Positions 50,854 through 60,144 of a stretch of DNA of 64,000 nucleotides are shown one piece after another. This stretch comes from CAZCDS01 sp964497585 (lineage in GTDB: Bacteria > Desulfobacterota > Desulfomonilia > Desulfomonilales > Desulfomonilaceae). Made by a program: the position numbers and the translations under genes. Under the pieces are notes generated by a model. It was not told the DNA's origin, ran no database searches, and saw only the letters and a program-made list of their open reading frames with translations. Position 1 is the first letter of the stretch; each line of letters opens with the position of its first letter. The stretch is taken from NCBI GenBank assembly GCA_964497585.1, contig CAZCDS010000003.1, positions 186,001 through 250,000 on the forward strand. The letters are read 5' to 3'.

Positions 50854-52368
50854 TCATTCCAGGCGGTTTGGATCATGTTCCCTCACGTATGCCAGAAGCT
50901 CCTTTCCGCCGGGTGAATGGATGGCAATCTGGTCGTAATCGAGTCTCACGTTGTTCAGGTACTGAAGGATAAGCGCATCACCAGTCTTCATGCCGCCCGG
51001 TAGGATTCCGCAGAAGAAGAATCCGAGCTGCTCCAGTTGTTCGGTCCACCGAAAGGTCAATGGATCGGTGAGGTCGAGCCAAAGGTCTATCACCTCAATT
51101 TTCTGATAGCAGAGCTGTCTCCGCGCGGACTCCACGTCCTGGACGATACTTTTACCGAACTGGTCGAGGTCGATCTCCGCGTAGCCTTGGGGTACCCGCG
51201 CGTGGACACGCAGGACTGAATCCGACTCAGGCAACTCGGTTTCACCCGGCCGAGGGGGATCCATAACGGGGACGACGCCGAGCTGTTTATACAGGTTGCC
51301 GATCATCTCCCTGTGGTGCTCCGGTGGGTATATCCTCACGTGGGACGGCCGGTGGAGGTACATGAAGAGGGTGAGAACCGTCATCCGTTGCGTTTGTTCA
51401 TCTGAACCTCTGAGTTGGACCGACAGAGGGAGGCGTCCGAGGAGCGGAGCAACATCCACCATACCCACCCGATGAGCTACCTGTTGCGACATGGTGTGTG
51501 CGGTGACAGCCTCGCCGAAAACGCCAATCACTCCCTGCGAGCGGGCCTTCTCCACGAGGAATTCCGACATGGCCCTGAAGCTTCCGTACGATCTGAATTT
51601 GGGTTTGACCGCTCCCTGTCCCAGCAGCGCTATGCGTCTGTTTTTACCCATAAAGCTGGACGCGCAATGTCCCATAATCTCCCCATCGACGGTGACTGCC
51701 ACAGCGGAAGTCATTTGCCCGCTTTCGTTCAGTTCTCTAATCCTGTCGGGAAGGTATAGCTGCTCATAAGGATATGTGTACCCGTACGCCTGGTAGATGC
51801 ACTTGGCGACTTCCAACGCCTCTGAAGATTTCATAAGCCGCACTTCGTACTCGATCTTTTCAGGTTGTGGCGGTCCAGGCTCGAGTTTGGGCTCAAAGGG
51901 CCAAATCTCACAGGCCCGATAGAAGTCGGCAAGGCTCTTGTCCTTCTGGTATTTGATCAGGACCGTCTCTTTTCCTTCCAGGCCCAGATTGTTGAAGCGA
52001 ACCTCATCCCAGTAGTCGCCGAGCTCGGGCGCCAGCGGCATGGAACCCGAAGTCTTGTCGTCGGAGCCTCGACCGGGAGCCGCTCGTAGCCGGGCCGGGT
52101 CGAGCGGCAGCCCCCGGTCACGGATGGCCACGCGCAGGCCTTCAGGCGCACGTTCACAGATAATATCGCAGGTTGTTTGCTCTCCCGGTTCGAAGGAATA
52201 ATCGAAGATATTCAAGAGCGCTTCTGACACTCCCTGTTCGATGCGTTCCCTCTCGCCATGATCGAAGCCGATTTTCGCAGCTACTTCCCCGACATATGTT
52301 CCCGCGATCCGCGCGTACGACGGATCGTTGGGTATGGTGAGCCGGGAATATTCACAACCGATTTCCAT
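50854..52368 (-). CDS. Fusion of an RsbW-like ATPase domain with a GNAT acetyltransferase domain
   Basis: 504 aa from ATG 52368 (GGGAG six bases upstream; a TTG eight codons earlier is less likely). Residues about 1-145 form a GHKL/HATPase_c_2 domain: the N-box EQGVSEALLNIFDY, the G1 box AIRDRGLPLDPARL and a C-terminal ETVLIKYQK strand, as in anti-sigma kinases. Residues about 185-330 form a GNAT-like fold (YEVRLMKSSEALEVAKCIYQ, AVAVTVDGEIMGHCASSF, AVKPKFRSYGSFRAMSEFL), and the last 170 residues may be a second diverged copy. It probably senses or modifies a partner protein. No sigma factor or STAS antagonist is adjacent. Confidence 0.75.
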   Translation of the reverse strand: MEIGCEYSRLTIPNDPSYARIAGTYVGEVAAKIGFDHGERERIEQGVSEALLNIFDYSFEPGEQTTCDIICERAPEGLRVAIRDRGLPLDPARLRAAPGRGSDDKTSGSMPLAPELGDYWDEVRFNNLGLEGKETVLIKYQKDKSLADFYRACEIWPFEPKLEPGPPQPEKIEYEVRLMKSSEALEVAKCIYQAYGYTYPYEQLYLPDRIRELNESGQMTSAVAVTVDGEIMGHCASSFMGKNRRIALLGQGAVKPKFRSYGSFRAMSEFLVEKARSQGVIGVFGEAVTAHTMSQQVAHRVGMVDVAPLLGRLPLSVQLRGSDEQTQRMTVLTLFMYLHRPSHVRIYPPEHHREMIGNLYKQLGVVPVMDPPRPGETELPESDSVLRVHARVPQGYAEIDLDQFGKSIVQDVESARRQLCYQKIEVIDLWLDLTDPLTFRWTEQLEQLGFFFCGILPGGMKTGDALILQYLNNVRLDYDQIAIHSPGGKELLAYVREHDPNRLE

Positions 52369-52689
52369 GGTTTCTCCCTTTCTTTCCTTCAAGGAGGCCT
52401 CGTACGGTTATACCGCTTCGCAATCGGCGAGAGAAGCTCATAGTTCACTCTGTGGCTGTCGCCAATGGAATGCTCAGCATGATCGGTCTGAGTCGGCCGG
52501 GGAAAGGCAACGCGCCTTGTTGCCGGCCGGGACGAAAAAAGAGTGAGGAAACCGTGAGAATCTTGAAGGTTCACCGCGCAAAGCCTACAATGGAGTGCGG
52601 TACACGCCGTACCGCGAACTCCGGGATCCGTGAAAACCTCTTAAAGCGGGCGATTCCTTGTCCACTTCAACCCACAAAGGAGGGATGGC

Positions 52690-53271
52690 ATGGCAGCAAA
52701 GAAGATCCTGATGCTCGTAGGGGATTTCGTTGAAGACTACGAAGTCATGGTGCCCTTTCAGGCTCTGCTTATGGTCGGGCATACAGTCCACGCGGTCTGT
52801 CCCGATAAGAAGGCAGGCGACACGGTGGCTACCGCGGTCCACGACTTCGAAGGAAACCAGACCTACTCGGAGAAACGCGGGCACAACTTCACGCTCAACG
52901 CGGACTTCAATCAAGTAAAGGCCAACGAATATGACGCGCTGGTCATTCCGGGAGGGAGAGCGCCGGAGTACATCCGCCTCAACCCGGCAGTCCTGGACAC
53001 GGTCCGTCACTTCAGCGAGGCAGGCAAACCCATAGCCGCGATCTGCCACGGAGCCCAGGTGCTCGCAGCAGCGGGAGTGGTACAAGGGAAATCATGTACC
53101 GCGTACCCGGCCGTCGGCCCGGATGTCACCAGCGCGGGCGGCACGTACGTGGAGGTCCCCATTGACGATGTGCACGTGGACGGCAACCTGGTCACCGCTC
53201 CGGCATGGCCCGCGCATCCGGCCTGGCTGGCCAAATTCCTCGAGGTGCTCGGCACGAAGATAGAGCCATAG
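52690..53271 (+). CDS. DJ-1/PfpI family protein
   Basis: 193 aa from ATG 52690 with AAAGGAGGG upstream (an overlapping ATG at 52685 is out of frame). The class I glutamine amidotransferase-like fold shows the acidic residue in DFVEDYEVMVP, the VIPGGRAPEYIR loop and the nucleophile-elbow Cys in AAICHGAQVLAAAG. The family includes proteases, glyoxalase/deglycase enzymes and stress chaperones; the specific activity cannot be told from sequence. The upstream gap 52369-52689 shows only a short hairpin (GCGGTAC/GTACCGC at about 52598-52616) and nothing else clear. Confidence 0.9.
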   Translation: MAAKKILMLVGDFVEDYEVMVPFQALLMVGHTVHAVCPDKKAGDTVATAVHDFEGNQTYSEKRGHNFTLNADFNQVKANEYDALVIPGGRAPEYIRLNPAVLDTVRHFSEAGKPIAAICHGAQVLAAAGVVQGKSCTAYPAVGPDVTSAGGTYVEVPIDDVHVDGNLVTAPAWPAHPAWLAKFLEVLGTKIEP

Positions 53272-53379
53272 ATGATCACCACCACCCAACTATTTGATTA
53301 CCAGGTGGAGTCGACCGGGGAGGCTTTCTGAGACGGAGGCCCACCCCGGCGAACTCTCCACAGGTTGAGAAGCAGGGCC

Positions 53380-54561
53380 ATGGCCTTCGACCTTGAACGG
53401 GCACGAAATGACACACCGGGTTGTGAGAAGGTTCTCCACTTCAATAACGCGGGCGCGGCGCTCATGCCCCGGCCGGTTGTCGACGCGGTCGTAGGGCACA
53501 TCAAGCTGGAATCGGAGATCGGAGGGTACGAGGCGGCTGAAGCCGCTCATTCCGCTGTTGCGCGCGTGTACGACGCCGCGGCTGAGCTGGTGAATTGCAC
53601 CCGAGAAGAGATTGCCATCATAGAGAACGCCACCCGCGCCTGGGACATGGCCTTTTATTCACTCCCTTTTGAAGCGGGGGACCGGATTCTCACGAGCAAG
53701 GCGGAATACGCAAGCAACTACATCGCGTACCTCCAGGTCGCTCGGCGAAGCGGCGCCCACGTCGAAGTGATCCCCAATGACGATCACGGTCGGATATCGC
53801 TGAGCGCGCTGGCTGACGCAATCGACGAGCGGGCCAAGCTTATTTCACTCACGCACGTGCCGACCAACGGGGGGCTCATCAATCCTGCCGCGGAAGTGGG
53901 AAGGATCGCGAGAGACGCGGGTGTTCTCTACCTGCTTGACGCGTGTCAGTCCGTGGGTCAGATGCCGGTAAACGTTAAAGAAATAGGCTGCCACATGCTC
54001 GCGGGTACGGGCCGGAAGTTCCTGCGAGGCCCCCGGGGAACGGGATTTCTCTTCGTGGACCGGGGGCTCATTGAAGAACTCGAGCCGCCTTTGCTGGACC
54101 TTCATGCCGCCGAGTGGAAGTCGGCGAACCGGTATGAGGTCCGCACCGACGCCCGGCGATTCGAAAATTGGGAGACGAACTACGCTGGCAAGATCGGCCT
54201 CGGAGTGGCCATTCAATACGCGCTGGATTGGGGAATTGAGACGGTGTGGCAGAGGATCTCGGAACTTGCCGAGCGACTTCGAGTCGGTCTTCGAGGAATC
54301 TCCCGGGTTACGCTCCATGACCTCGGCCTCGAAAAATGCGGCATCGTCGGATTCTCCGTGGAAGGCCACAACCCGGAAAACCTCTGTGCGCGCCTCCGGG
54401 CGGAGCGGATCAACGTCTCTTTCTCGCCGGGGAATTACACGCTCCTGGATATGGAAGAGCGAGGATTGCAGTCCGGATTGGTTCGCGCCTCAGTCCACTA
54501 CTATAACAGCGAAGAGGAGATCCAGAAGTTCTGCCGGGTCCTGTCAACGGTTGCAGTGTAG
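53380..54561 (+). CDS. Class V aminotransferase family protein
   Basis: 393 aa from ATG 53380 (an upstream TTG is possible). A PLP enzyme of the SufS/isopenicillin N epimerase group: N-terminal HFNNAGAALMP, the PLP-binding Asp/Gln region YLLDACQSVGQMP and the Schiff-base Lys in LAGTGRKFLRGPRGTGFL. NYTLLDMEERGLQSGLVRASVHYYN closes the fold. It may be a cysteine desulfurase-like or an amino-acid modifying enzyme; the catalytic Cys loop of true SufS is not obvious. It is 108 bases after the DJ-1 gene. Confidence 0.85.
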   Translation: MAFDLERARNDTPGCEKVLHFNNAGAALMPRPVVDAVVGHIKLESEIGGYEAAEAAHSAVARVYDAAAELVNCTREEIAIIENATRAWDMAFYSLPFEAGDRILTSKAEYASNYIAYLQVARRSGAHVEVIPNDDHGRISLSALADAIDERAKLISLTHVPTNGGLINPAAEVGRIARDAGVLYLLDACQSVGQMPVNVKEIGCHMLAGTGRKFLRGPRGTGFLFVDRGLIEELEPPLLDLHAAEWKSANRYEVRTDARRFENWETNYAGKIGLGVAIQYALDWGIETVWQRISELAERLRVGLRGISRVTLHDLGLEKCGIVGFSVEGHNPENLCARLRAERINVSFSPGNYTLLDMEERGLQSGLVRASVHYYNSEEEIQKFCRVLSTVAV

Positions 54562-54836
54562 TGGATTCTTGCGTCGACGGCTCTTTGCGTTGCGGTGTTT
54601 CGGCATCCTTGACGCGAACCTTTCCGCGCGTGAGAGTGCGGAATGATGTCAACTCTACCCCGAGAATCGACCTCTCTTCGGTGTCGGGAGTCCGCCGCGA
54701 GATAGGGCGCAGCAACATGAGAATCAGAGCGAAACTTCGATCCCAATCCTCCGATATCACACCTTAAAACAAAGCCCTCTTTTTTGCTCGATTATCGGCG
54801 AGAGGCGGACCTAGGCCCCCGCTATTATTAGATTTC

Positions 54837-54865
54837 TTGACTTTTCCTTGCAAATCAGCTATGTT
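54837..54865 (+). promoter_or_regulatory. Sigma-70-type promoter of the second lon
   Basis: TTGACT (54837-54842) and TATGTT (54860-54865) are 17 bases apart, about 60-70 bases before the start codon. It sits in the AT-rich end of the 54562-54924 gap, whose remainder shows nothing recognisable. No CIRCE-type heat-shock operator was seen. Confidence 0.6.
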
Positions 54866-54933
54866 AGCCAAACCGATTTTGACAATTTATGTTTACCATT
54901 TCGATCCATTTCAGGGACGGGTGAGTGGTTGCA

Positions 54934-57381
54934 ATGAAATCTTCTAAAATTGCGGGGAGTTATCCGGCAATAGTCCCGATTCTCCCTCTGAGGGATATGG
55001 TTGTTTTTCCGAACGTCTTGATTCCTCTGTTCTTGAAGGGATCTCGAGTCGTCAAACTCGCCGAGTCCGTGGTAGGCGGCGATAACCTGGTAGGTTTGTT
55101 CTACCAAAAGTCGCGCAATCGTCTGAACATTCTCGGCGAAGACATCGCTACCGTGGGTACGCTGGCACGAATCCAGCAGGTAGTGCGTCTGGAAGGCGGC
55201 GGCGTCAAAGCGATAGCGGACGGCCTGTGCCGGGTTCGGATGGTTCGGCAGGTTCAGGCGGAGCCCTACTTGATGGGTGAAGTGGAACATATCGAGGAGT
55301 GTTGCGAACCACAGGACCTGATGCCCGCGCTCGTGGAAAGCACCGCGGCTCTGTTCAAACTCTCACTGAACATGGGGCGCCCCATGGGGGAGCACGCCCG
55401 GACAATGATTGAGAGGGCGGATGACCCTGGGCAACTCGCAGATATTATTGCGGTTTACCTTCCGCTCAAGGCATCGGTCAAGCAGAACCTCCTTGAGTCG
55501 GAGGACCCCGTCGAGCGCCTCAAAAGGGTCTCTCGCTACCTCAACTCCGACGTGGAAAGCCTCTGCCCTCGACCACAGCCGACGGGCGAGCCGCAGCCCA
55601 TAGCAGCCGGGGCCAGACGTTACAAAGAGGGTCAACTGCGCCAGCAGATGCGGTCCATGCAAAAGGACATGAACGCCCAGGACGATCCCCACCTGGCTGA
55701 GATCCAGGAATTCCACCAGAAAATCCGAGAGTCCGGGATGTCTGACGACGCGGTGGAGGTCGCCACCCGGGAACTCCAACGACTGGAGCGGATTCCTCCG
55801 CATTCACCTGAATATACGGTATCCAGGACGTACCTCGAGGTCATTACGAGCCTTCCCTGGAACACGTACTCCGAGGACAATCTCGACATCAACCGAGCCG
55901 AGCGAGTCCTGAACGAGGACCACTACGACCTTGCAAAGGTCAAGGATCGAATTCTGGAATTCCTTGCGGTCCACAAGCTCAAGCCAACGAACAAAGGCCC
56001 GATTCTCTGTTTGGTGGGACCTCCAGGCGTCGGGAAGACGTCGCTGGGGAGATCGATTGCCCGGGCGCTCGGAAGGGATTTTATCCGGATTTCTCTGGGC
56101 GGTGTGCGTGACGAAGCGGAAATCCGCGGGCACCGCAGAACCTATATCGGCGCCATGCCGGGACGGATCGTGCAGGAGATCCGGCGGGCAGGCCACAGGA
56201 ATCCCGTGTTCATGCTGGACGAGGTGGACAAACTCGGTCAGGACTTCCGGGGAGATCCCGCGAGCGCTCTGCTGGAGGTCCTCGATCCGGAACAAAACAA
56301 TTCTTTTTCCGATCACTATCTTGATGTCCCCTTCGATCTGTCCAGCGTTATGTTCATCTCGACTGCGAACCAGCTCGATCCGATCCCTCCGGCCCTCAAG
56401 GACCGCATGGAAGTGATCCGTATTCCCGGTTACACGGACGAGGAAAAGGAGAAGATCGCCGAACTCTTCCTCGTACCGAAGGCCCTGGAAGAGAACGGAA
56501 TCAGCGAATATCCGATTGGATTCAGCTCGGAGGCTCTGCGCTTCATTATTCGATCGTTTACCCGTGAGGCGGGCGTACGGAACCTTGAACGGGAAATCGG
56601 AGCGATTTACCGCAAAATTGCCCGAGAGATAACTCAATGCCAGGAGCCGCGCGAGGAGATCCTCCCCGAGACTGCTGAGGAACTGCTTGGACCGCCGAAG
56701 TACTTCTTTGACCTCGCGGAAGAGGAAGATCAGGTGGGAATCGCGACGGGCCTGGCATGGACCGAAACCGGTGGTGACATCATTTTCATCGAGGTCTCGG
56801 GCTTCAAGGGAGGCAAGGACCTGACGCTCACCGGATCTCTGGGCGATGTCATGCAGGAGTCCGCGAAAGCCGCGTTGAGCTACCTGAAGAACACGTGCCA
56901 TATCTACGGAATCGACGAGACCAGTCTCTCCCAAACCGATCTCCACATCCATGTGCCACACGGCGCAATCCCCAAGGACGGACCTTCTGCCGGAGTGACC
57001 ATTGCAGTGGCGCTCACCTCGTTCTTCTCGGGCATCCCTGTCCGGAGGGACATCGCAATGACCGGCGAAGTGACGCTCAGGGGGAGAGTGCTTCCTGTGG
57101 GTGGCGTCAAGGAAAAACTGCTCGCTGCGCGACGAGCGGGAGTGCGTGAGGTGATCCTTCCCGAGAAGAACCGATCCAGTCTGCGGGACCTCCCCGATTA
57201 CGTCCAGGAAGAGATGGTACTGCATTTCGTGCGCGAGGTGGGGGAAGCTATCGGGATCGCGCTGACCGGCGACTGCAGCAGCGAGTGCGCGGAAGTGCGG
57301 GCCGAACAACCCGCGCTTCCACTGCCCGGAGACGAGCGGTCCGAATATGTTGTCAAAGCCAGGGGAACCTCTGCCGAGTAG
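54934..57381 (+). CDS. Lon protease (second copy)
   Basis: 815 aa from ATG 54934 (GTG 54925 possible). All Lon parts are present: LON domain (LPLRDMVVFPNVLIPLFLKGSR in pattern), coiled coil, Walker A GPPGVGKTSLG, Walker B FMLDEVDKLGQD, and a protease domain with the Ser in PKDGPSAGVTIA and the Lys in GGVKEKLLAARR. It differs throughout from the first lon (28304-30712) and has a longer C-terminal tail rich in Glu, Ala and Pro. It stands alone with its own promoter, which fits a separately regulated paralogue such as a stress or developmental Lon. Confidence 0.95.
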   Translation: MKSSKIAGSYPAIVPILPLRDMVVFPNVLIPLFLKGSRVVKLAESVVGGDNLVGLFYQKSRNRLNILGEDIATVGTLARIQQVVRLEGGGVKAIADGLCRVRMVRQVQAEPYLMGEVEHIEECCEPQDLMPALVESTAALFKLSLNMGRPMGEHARTMIERADDPGQLADIIAVYLPLKASVKQNLLESEDPVERLKRVSRYLNSDVESLCPRPQPTGEPQPIAAGARRYKEGQLRQQMRSMQKDMNAQDDPHLAEIQEFHQKIRESGMSDDAVEVATRELQRLERIPPHSPEYTVSRTYLEVITSLPWNTYSEDNLDINRAERVLNEDHYDLAKVKDRILEFLAVHKLKPTNKGPILCLVGPPGVGKTSLGRSIARALGRDFIRISLGGVRDEAEIRGHRRTYIGAMPGRIVQEIRRAGHRNPVFMLDEVDKLGQDFRGDPASALLEVLDPEQNNSFSDHYLDVPFDLSSVMFISTANQLDPIPPALKDRMEVIRIPGYTDEEKEKIAELFLVPKALEENGISEYPIGFSSEALRFIIRSFTREAGVRNLEREIGAIYRKIAREITQCQEPREEILPETAEELLGPPKYFFDLAEEEDQVGIATGLAWTETGGDIIFIEVSGFKGGKDLTLTGSLGDVMQESAKAALSYLKNTCHIYGIDETSLSQTDLHIHVPHGAIPKDGPSAGVTIAVALTSFFSGIPVRRDIAMTGEVTLRGRVLPVGGVKEKLLAARRAGVREVILPEKNRSSLRDLPDYVQEEMVLHFVREVGEAIGIALTGDCSSECAEVRAEQPALPLPGDERSEYVVKARGTSAE

Positions 57382-57501
57382 TCGTCTTATGAAGGACTCT
57401 TGCGTGGGCACGGCATGTCGTGCCCTCTACGCGTCTCAACCATGGAGACGGCCATGATCCCCATGCGCGCTCGAAAGGGCCGGTTGCTTCCCCTCATCCC
57501 A

Positions 57502-57969
57502 TCAGGCTTTCTTCCCGCCGATCGCCTCTCTTGCGAGCCTATCAACGATTTCGTTTTCGCGATGGCCGCTATGGCCATAAACCCATTCCCACTGCACCGA
57601 ATGCTTTGATACTGCGGCATCCAGTCGCTTCCAGAGGTCCACGTTCTTGACCTTGCCGTTTCTGGAGGTCCGCCACCCTTTCTTTTTCCAGGCATGGATC
57701 CACTTAGTGATACCGTCTTTCACGTACTGGGAATCGGTCGTGATGGTGACGGAGCACGGTCGCTTGAGCGTTTCGAGCGCGGCGATTGCGGCCATGAGTT
57801 CCATACGATTGTTGGTTGTCCAGCGCTCACTACCACTGATCTCCTTTTCCACGTCCCTGAACTTCAGGAGCGCGGCCCAGCCGCCCGGACCCGGATTGCC
57901 CTGACATGCGCCGTCGGTGAAAATCACGACCGTGTCCATGGAGTTCTCTTTGCGAGTCTTTCGCTTCAT
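57502..57969 (-). CDS. rnhA: Ribonuclease HI
   Basis: 155 aa. It cleaves the RNA strand of RNA-DNA hybrids. The catalytic carboxylates lie in FTDGACQGNPGPGGW (Asp), NNRMELMAAIAAL (Glu) and TTDSQYVKDG (Asp), and VYGHSGHRENEIVDRLA supplies the His and the last Asp. ATG 57969 overlaps the end of the yjbQ gene by four bases (ATGA), which favours it over the internal ATG 57939. It is last in ftsY-yjbQ-rnhA. Confidence 0.96.
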   Translation of the reverse strand: MKRKTRKENSMDTVVIFTDGACQGNPGPGGWAALLKFRDVEKEISGSERWTTNNRMELMAAIAALETLKRPCSVTITTDSQYVKDGITKWIHAWKKKGWRTSRNGKVKNVDLWKRLDAAVSKHSVQWEWVYGHSGHRENEIVDRLAREAIGGKKA

Positions 57970-58361
57970 CCCGAAAGTACCTGAATGTGGACCTTTCTCC
58001 TTCTTGGTCCATCGAACTCGCAGAAGAAGATTCCCTGCCAGGTCCCCAGCACCGGAGCCGCTCGGGAGACAAGCATGTGAACCGAGCTTCCGACGATCGA
58101 TGCTTTGATGTGAGCGTCCGAATTACCTTCGATATGCTTGTACGGACCCTGATGGGGAACCAGTTGCGTGAGCTTTGTAGAGATGTCCTGCACGACGGAT
58201 GGATCGGCCGCCTCATTGATTGTCACCCCCGCGGTCGTATGGGGAACGTACACGATGAGCGCGCCTTCCTTTACGCCGCTCTTGGTAAGGACGTCCCGGA
58301 TCCTGGAGGTGATGTCAACGAACTCGATCCTCGAACCGGTCTTCACTTCAATGGTTTGCAT
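57966..58361 (-). CDS. yjbQ: YjbQ family (UPF0047) protein
   Basis: 131 aa. The conserved core is present: YVPHTTAGVTINEAADPSV (two His-containing motif), HIEGNSDAHIKASIVG and GTWQGIFFCEFDGPRRRKV. The family's E. coli member has weak thiamine-phosphate synthase activity; its main role is unclear. It follows ftsY by 52 bases and overlaps rnhA. Confidence 0.93.
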   Translation of the reverse strand: MQTIEVKTGSRIEFVDITSRIRDVLTKSGVKEGALIVYVPHTTAGVTINEAADPSVVQDISTKLTQLVPHQGPYKHIEGNSDAHIKASIVGSSVHMLVSRAAPVLGTWQGIFFCEFDGPRRRKVHIQVLSG

Positions 58362-58413
58362 TCACACCCCCTTGATATTCCGTCACTGAAGAGCCCGGGC
58401 CCGCGATCCGCGC

Positions 58414-59514
58414 TTACTCGGGAACTTCCTCGGAGACATCGCTCCCTTCGAAGAGAGCTTCCGTGAAATCACGGGCACTGAAATCCTGCAAATCTTCCAT
58501 CTGCTCACCGACACCCACGTACCGAACGGGAATCTTCAGCTCATTGGAAATTCCAACCAGCACGCCGCCCTTTGCCGTGCCGTCGAGCTTGGTAAGCGCG
58601 ATCCCGCTGACCGGTATCGCCTCGCTGAACGTCTTGGCCTGGAGGATCGCATTCTGCCCGGTGGACGCGTCGATGACGAGGAGAATCTCGTGGGGAGCAG
58701 GCGGATATTTCTTCTGGATGGTCCTCCTCATTTTCTTCAACTGCTCCATGAGGGGAACGCGAGTGTGGAGCCTTCCCGCGGTGTCCATAAGCAAGAGGTC
58801 AACCCCGTCTCTCAGTGCCCGGTCTACCGCTTCGTAGGCAATTGACGAGGGATCCGCCTTCTCCTTGCCTTTGACCACGGGGCAGCCCACGCGCTCAGCC
58901 CAGATTTCCATCTGCTCCACGGCCGCGGCCCGGAACGTGTCGCCCGCTCCCATGAGTACTTTTCCGCCGGCCTGCCGGTGGCGTGCTGCCATCTTGGCTA
59001 TGGTCGTGGTTTTGCCCGATCCGTTAACACCGACCACCATGACGACGAAGGGCTCCGGCCCGAAACCTACGCGCAGCGGGGATTCCACCTCGTCGAGTAT
59101 TTCCCGGATCATCGCTCTCAGGTGTTCGAGGACGAGATCGGGCCTGTCAACCTCTGCGCGCTTGATTCTACCGGTCACTCCCTCAAGGAGATCGTACGCG
59201 GTTTTCACCCCGATGTCGGCTTTGACGAGTATCTCCTCCAACCTTGCCTTCGTCTCCTCGTCAAACTCTCTCTTTCCCAAAACCAGACGATCAAGGTCCT
59301 TGATGAAGCCCGACCTGGTTTTCTTCAAACCGCGCCTCAGCCGGAAGATCCCCCGCCTCTCGTCCTGAACGTCGCCCGGGGGCGGACTTTGGTCCTCGGC
59401 AGCCTCCTGCGAGGGAAGTCCCTCAGACACTTCATGCTCCGAACGCTCTTCTTGCTGCGGCGTTTTCTCTTTGCCCAGTATCCTCCGGAAAAACCCCTTT
59501 TTCTCACTGCTCAT
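58414..59514 (-). CDS. ftsY: Signal recognition particle receptor FtsY
   Basis: 366 aa. A GTPase that docks signal recognition particle complexes at the inner membrane. A charged N-terminal A domain (about 1-75; acidic with a basic first 20 residues) precedes the NG domain. G1 is VVGVNGSGKTTTIAK, then AGDTFRAAAVEQ, G3 MDTAGRLHTR, G4 TKLDGTAKGG and the closing GVGEQMEDLQDFSARDF. The A domain is shorter than in E. coli. It starts the ftsY-yjbQ-rnhA operon. Confidence 0.97.
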   Translation of the reverse strand: MSSEKKGFFRRILGKEKTPQQEERSEHEVSEGLPSQEAAEDQSPPPGDVQDERRGIFRLRRGLKKTRSGFIKDLDRLVLGKREFDEETKARLEEILVKADIGVKTAYDLLEGVTGRIKRAEVDRPDLVLEHLRAMIREILDEVESPLRVGFGPEPFVVMVVGVNGSGKTTTIAKMAARHRQAGGKVLMGAGDTFRAAAVEQMEIWAERVGCPVVKGKEKADPSSIAYEAVDRALRDGVDLLLMDTAGRLHTRVPLMEQLKKMRRTIQKKYPPAPHEILLVIDASTGQNAILQAKTFSEAIPVSGIALTKLDGTAKGGVLVGISNELKIPVRYVGVGEQMEDLQDFSARDFTEALFEGSDVSEEVPE

Positions 59515-59792
59515 GGCCGATCACTTCCTCCAAGGAGCGGGCCGTTCGCCGGGAACAGACTCCGCCTTGCATGAATTCTCGGCAAGAATTAGCCGGTGGG
59601 GAGTCGTCGACCCTATGTTTCTTTTTCCACAGCGCATTTTCTTGTCACGTGAAACGCGTATCCATCGCTTCAGGAGAGTCTCGGGACACGCGATCTCCAG
59701 GTCACGATGAACCGAATCATCTTCGGGAAGTCTACCAAGGTATCGGATCGGCGGTCAACGGAAATTAGCTAAAGTTCATTCTAGAAAATAGC
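59515..59792. other. Intergenic region upstream of ftsY
   Basis: 278 bases (335 to the next start) with no gene. It should contain the leftward ftsY promoter, which I could not identify. A 16-base stretch at 59641-59656 matches parS at only 12 of 16 positions and is not called. Confidence 0.35.
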
Positions 59793-59822
59793 TTGAACTA
59801 TTCGATTAAATTGTAGTATATT
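59793..59822 (+). promoter_or_regulatory. Sigma-70-type promoter
   Basis: TTGAAC (59793-59798) and TATATT (59817-59822) with an 18-base spacer in an AT-rich patch, 28 bases before the GTG of the small gene that follows. Confidence 0.6.
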
Positions 59823-59849
59823 GTCCTCAGTACGCGCAAGGAGACCCCC

Positions 59850-60080
59850 GTGAACTGGATATCTCGAAAAAAGAGTATGACGATCTCCGCAGAACTGCAC
59901 CGCAGCATTGAGAGAACCTGCACTCCCATCATGGAAGACCCGGGGGAAGTGGTCGCCGTTCGGCCCGCCGGGAGTGATTCCGAGTGCCGGGTGCTTGCGG
60001 GCAGACGCCGCTCAAGCAACCTTCCGTCGCCAAGGAGGCTGGACGGAAGCAAGCCCGTGAAGTTCGCTGCGGGCTTCTGA
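59850..60080 (+). CDS. Small hypothetical protein
   Basis: 76 aa from GTG 59850, with AAGGAG six bases upstream and a plausible promoter. The sequence begins MNWISRKKSMTISAELHRSIERTC and ends basic (RRLDGSKPVKFAAGF). No motif, signal peptide or membrane segment is visible. Expression signals are better than the coding evidence, so it could also be the leader of the amidase gene that starts 64 bases later. Confidence 0.4.
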   Translation: MNWISRKKSMTISAELHRSIERTCTPIMEDPGEVVAVRPAGSDSECRVLAGRRRSSNLPSPRRLDGSKPVKFAAGF

Positions 60081-60144
60081 GATGAGGACCTGAATACGGG
60101 GTGTCCGACGCCCCAGGCCGGGATCTACGTGAAGGCGGTTTTTC

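Noticed and set aside
59641..59656. Second parS site upstream of ftsY
   Set aside because: Only 12 of 16 positions match; the left half-site is broken, so ParB binding is unlikely.
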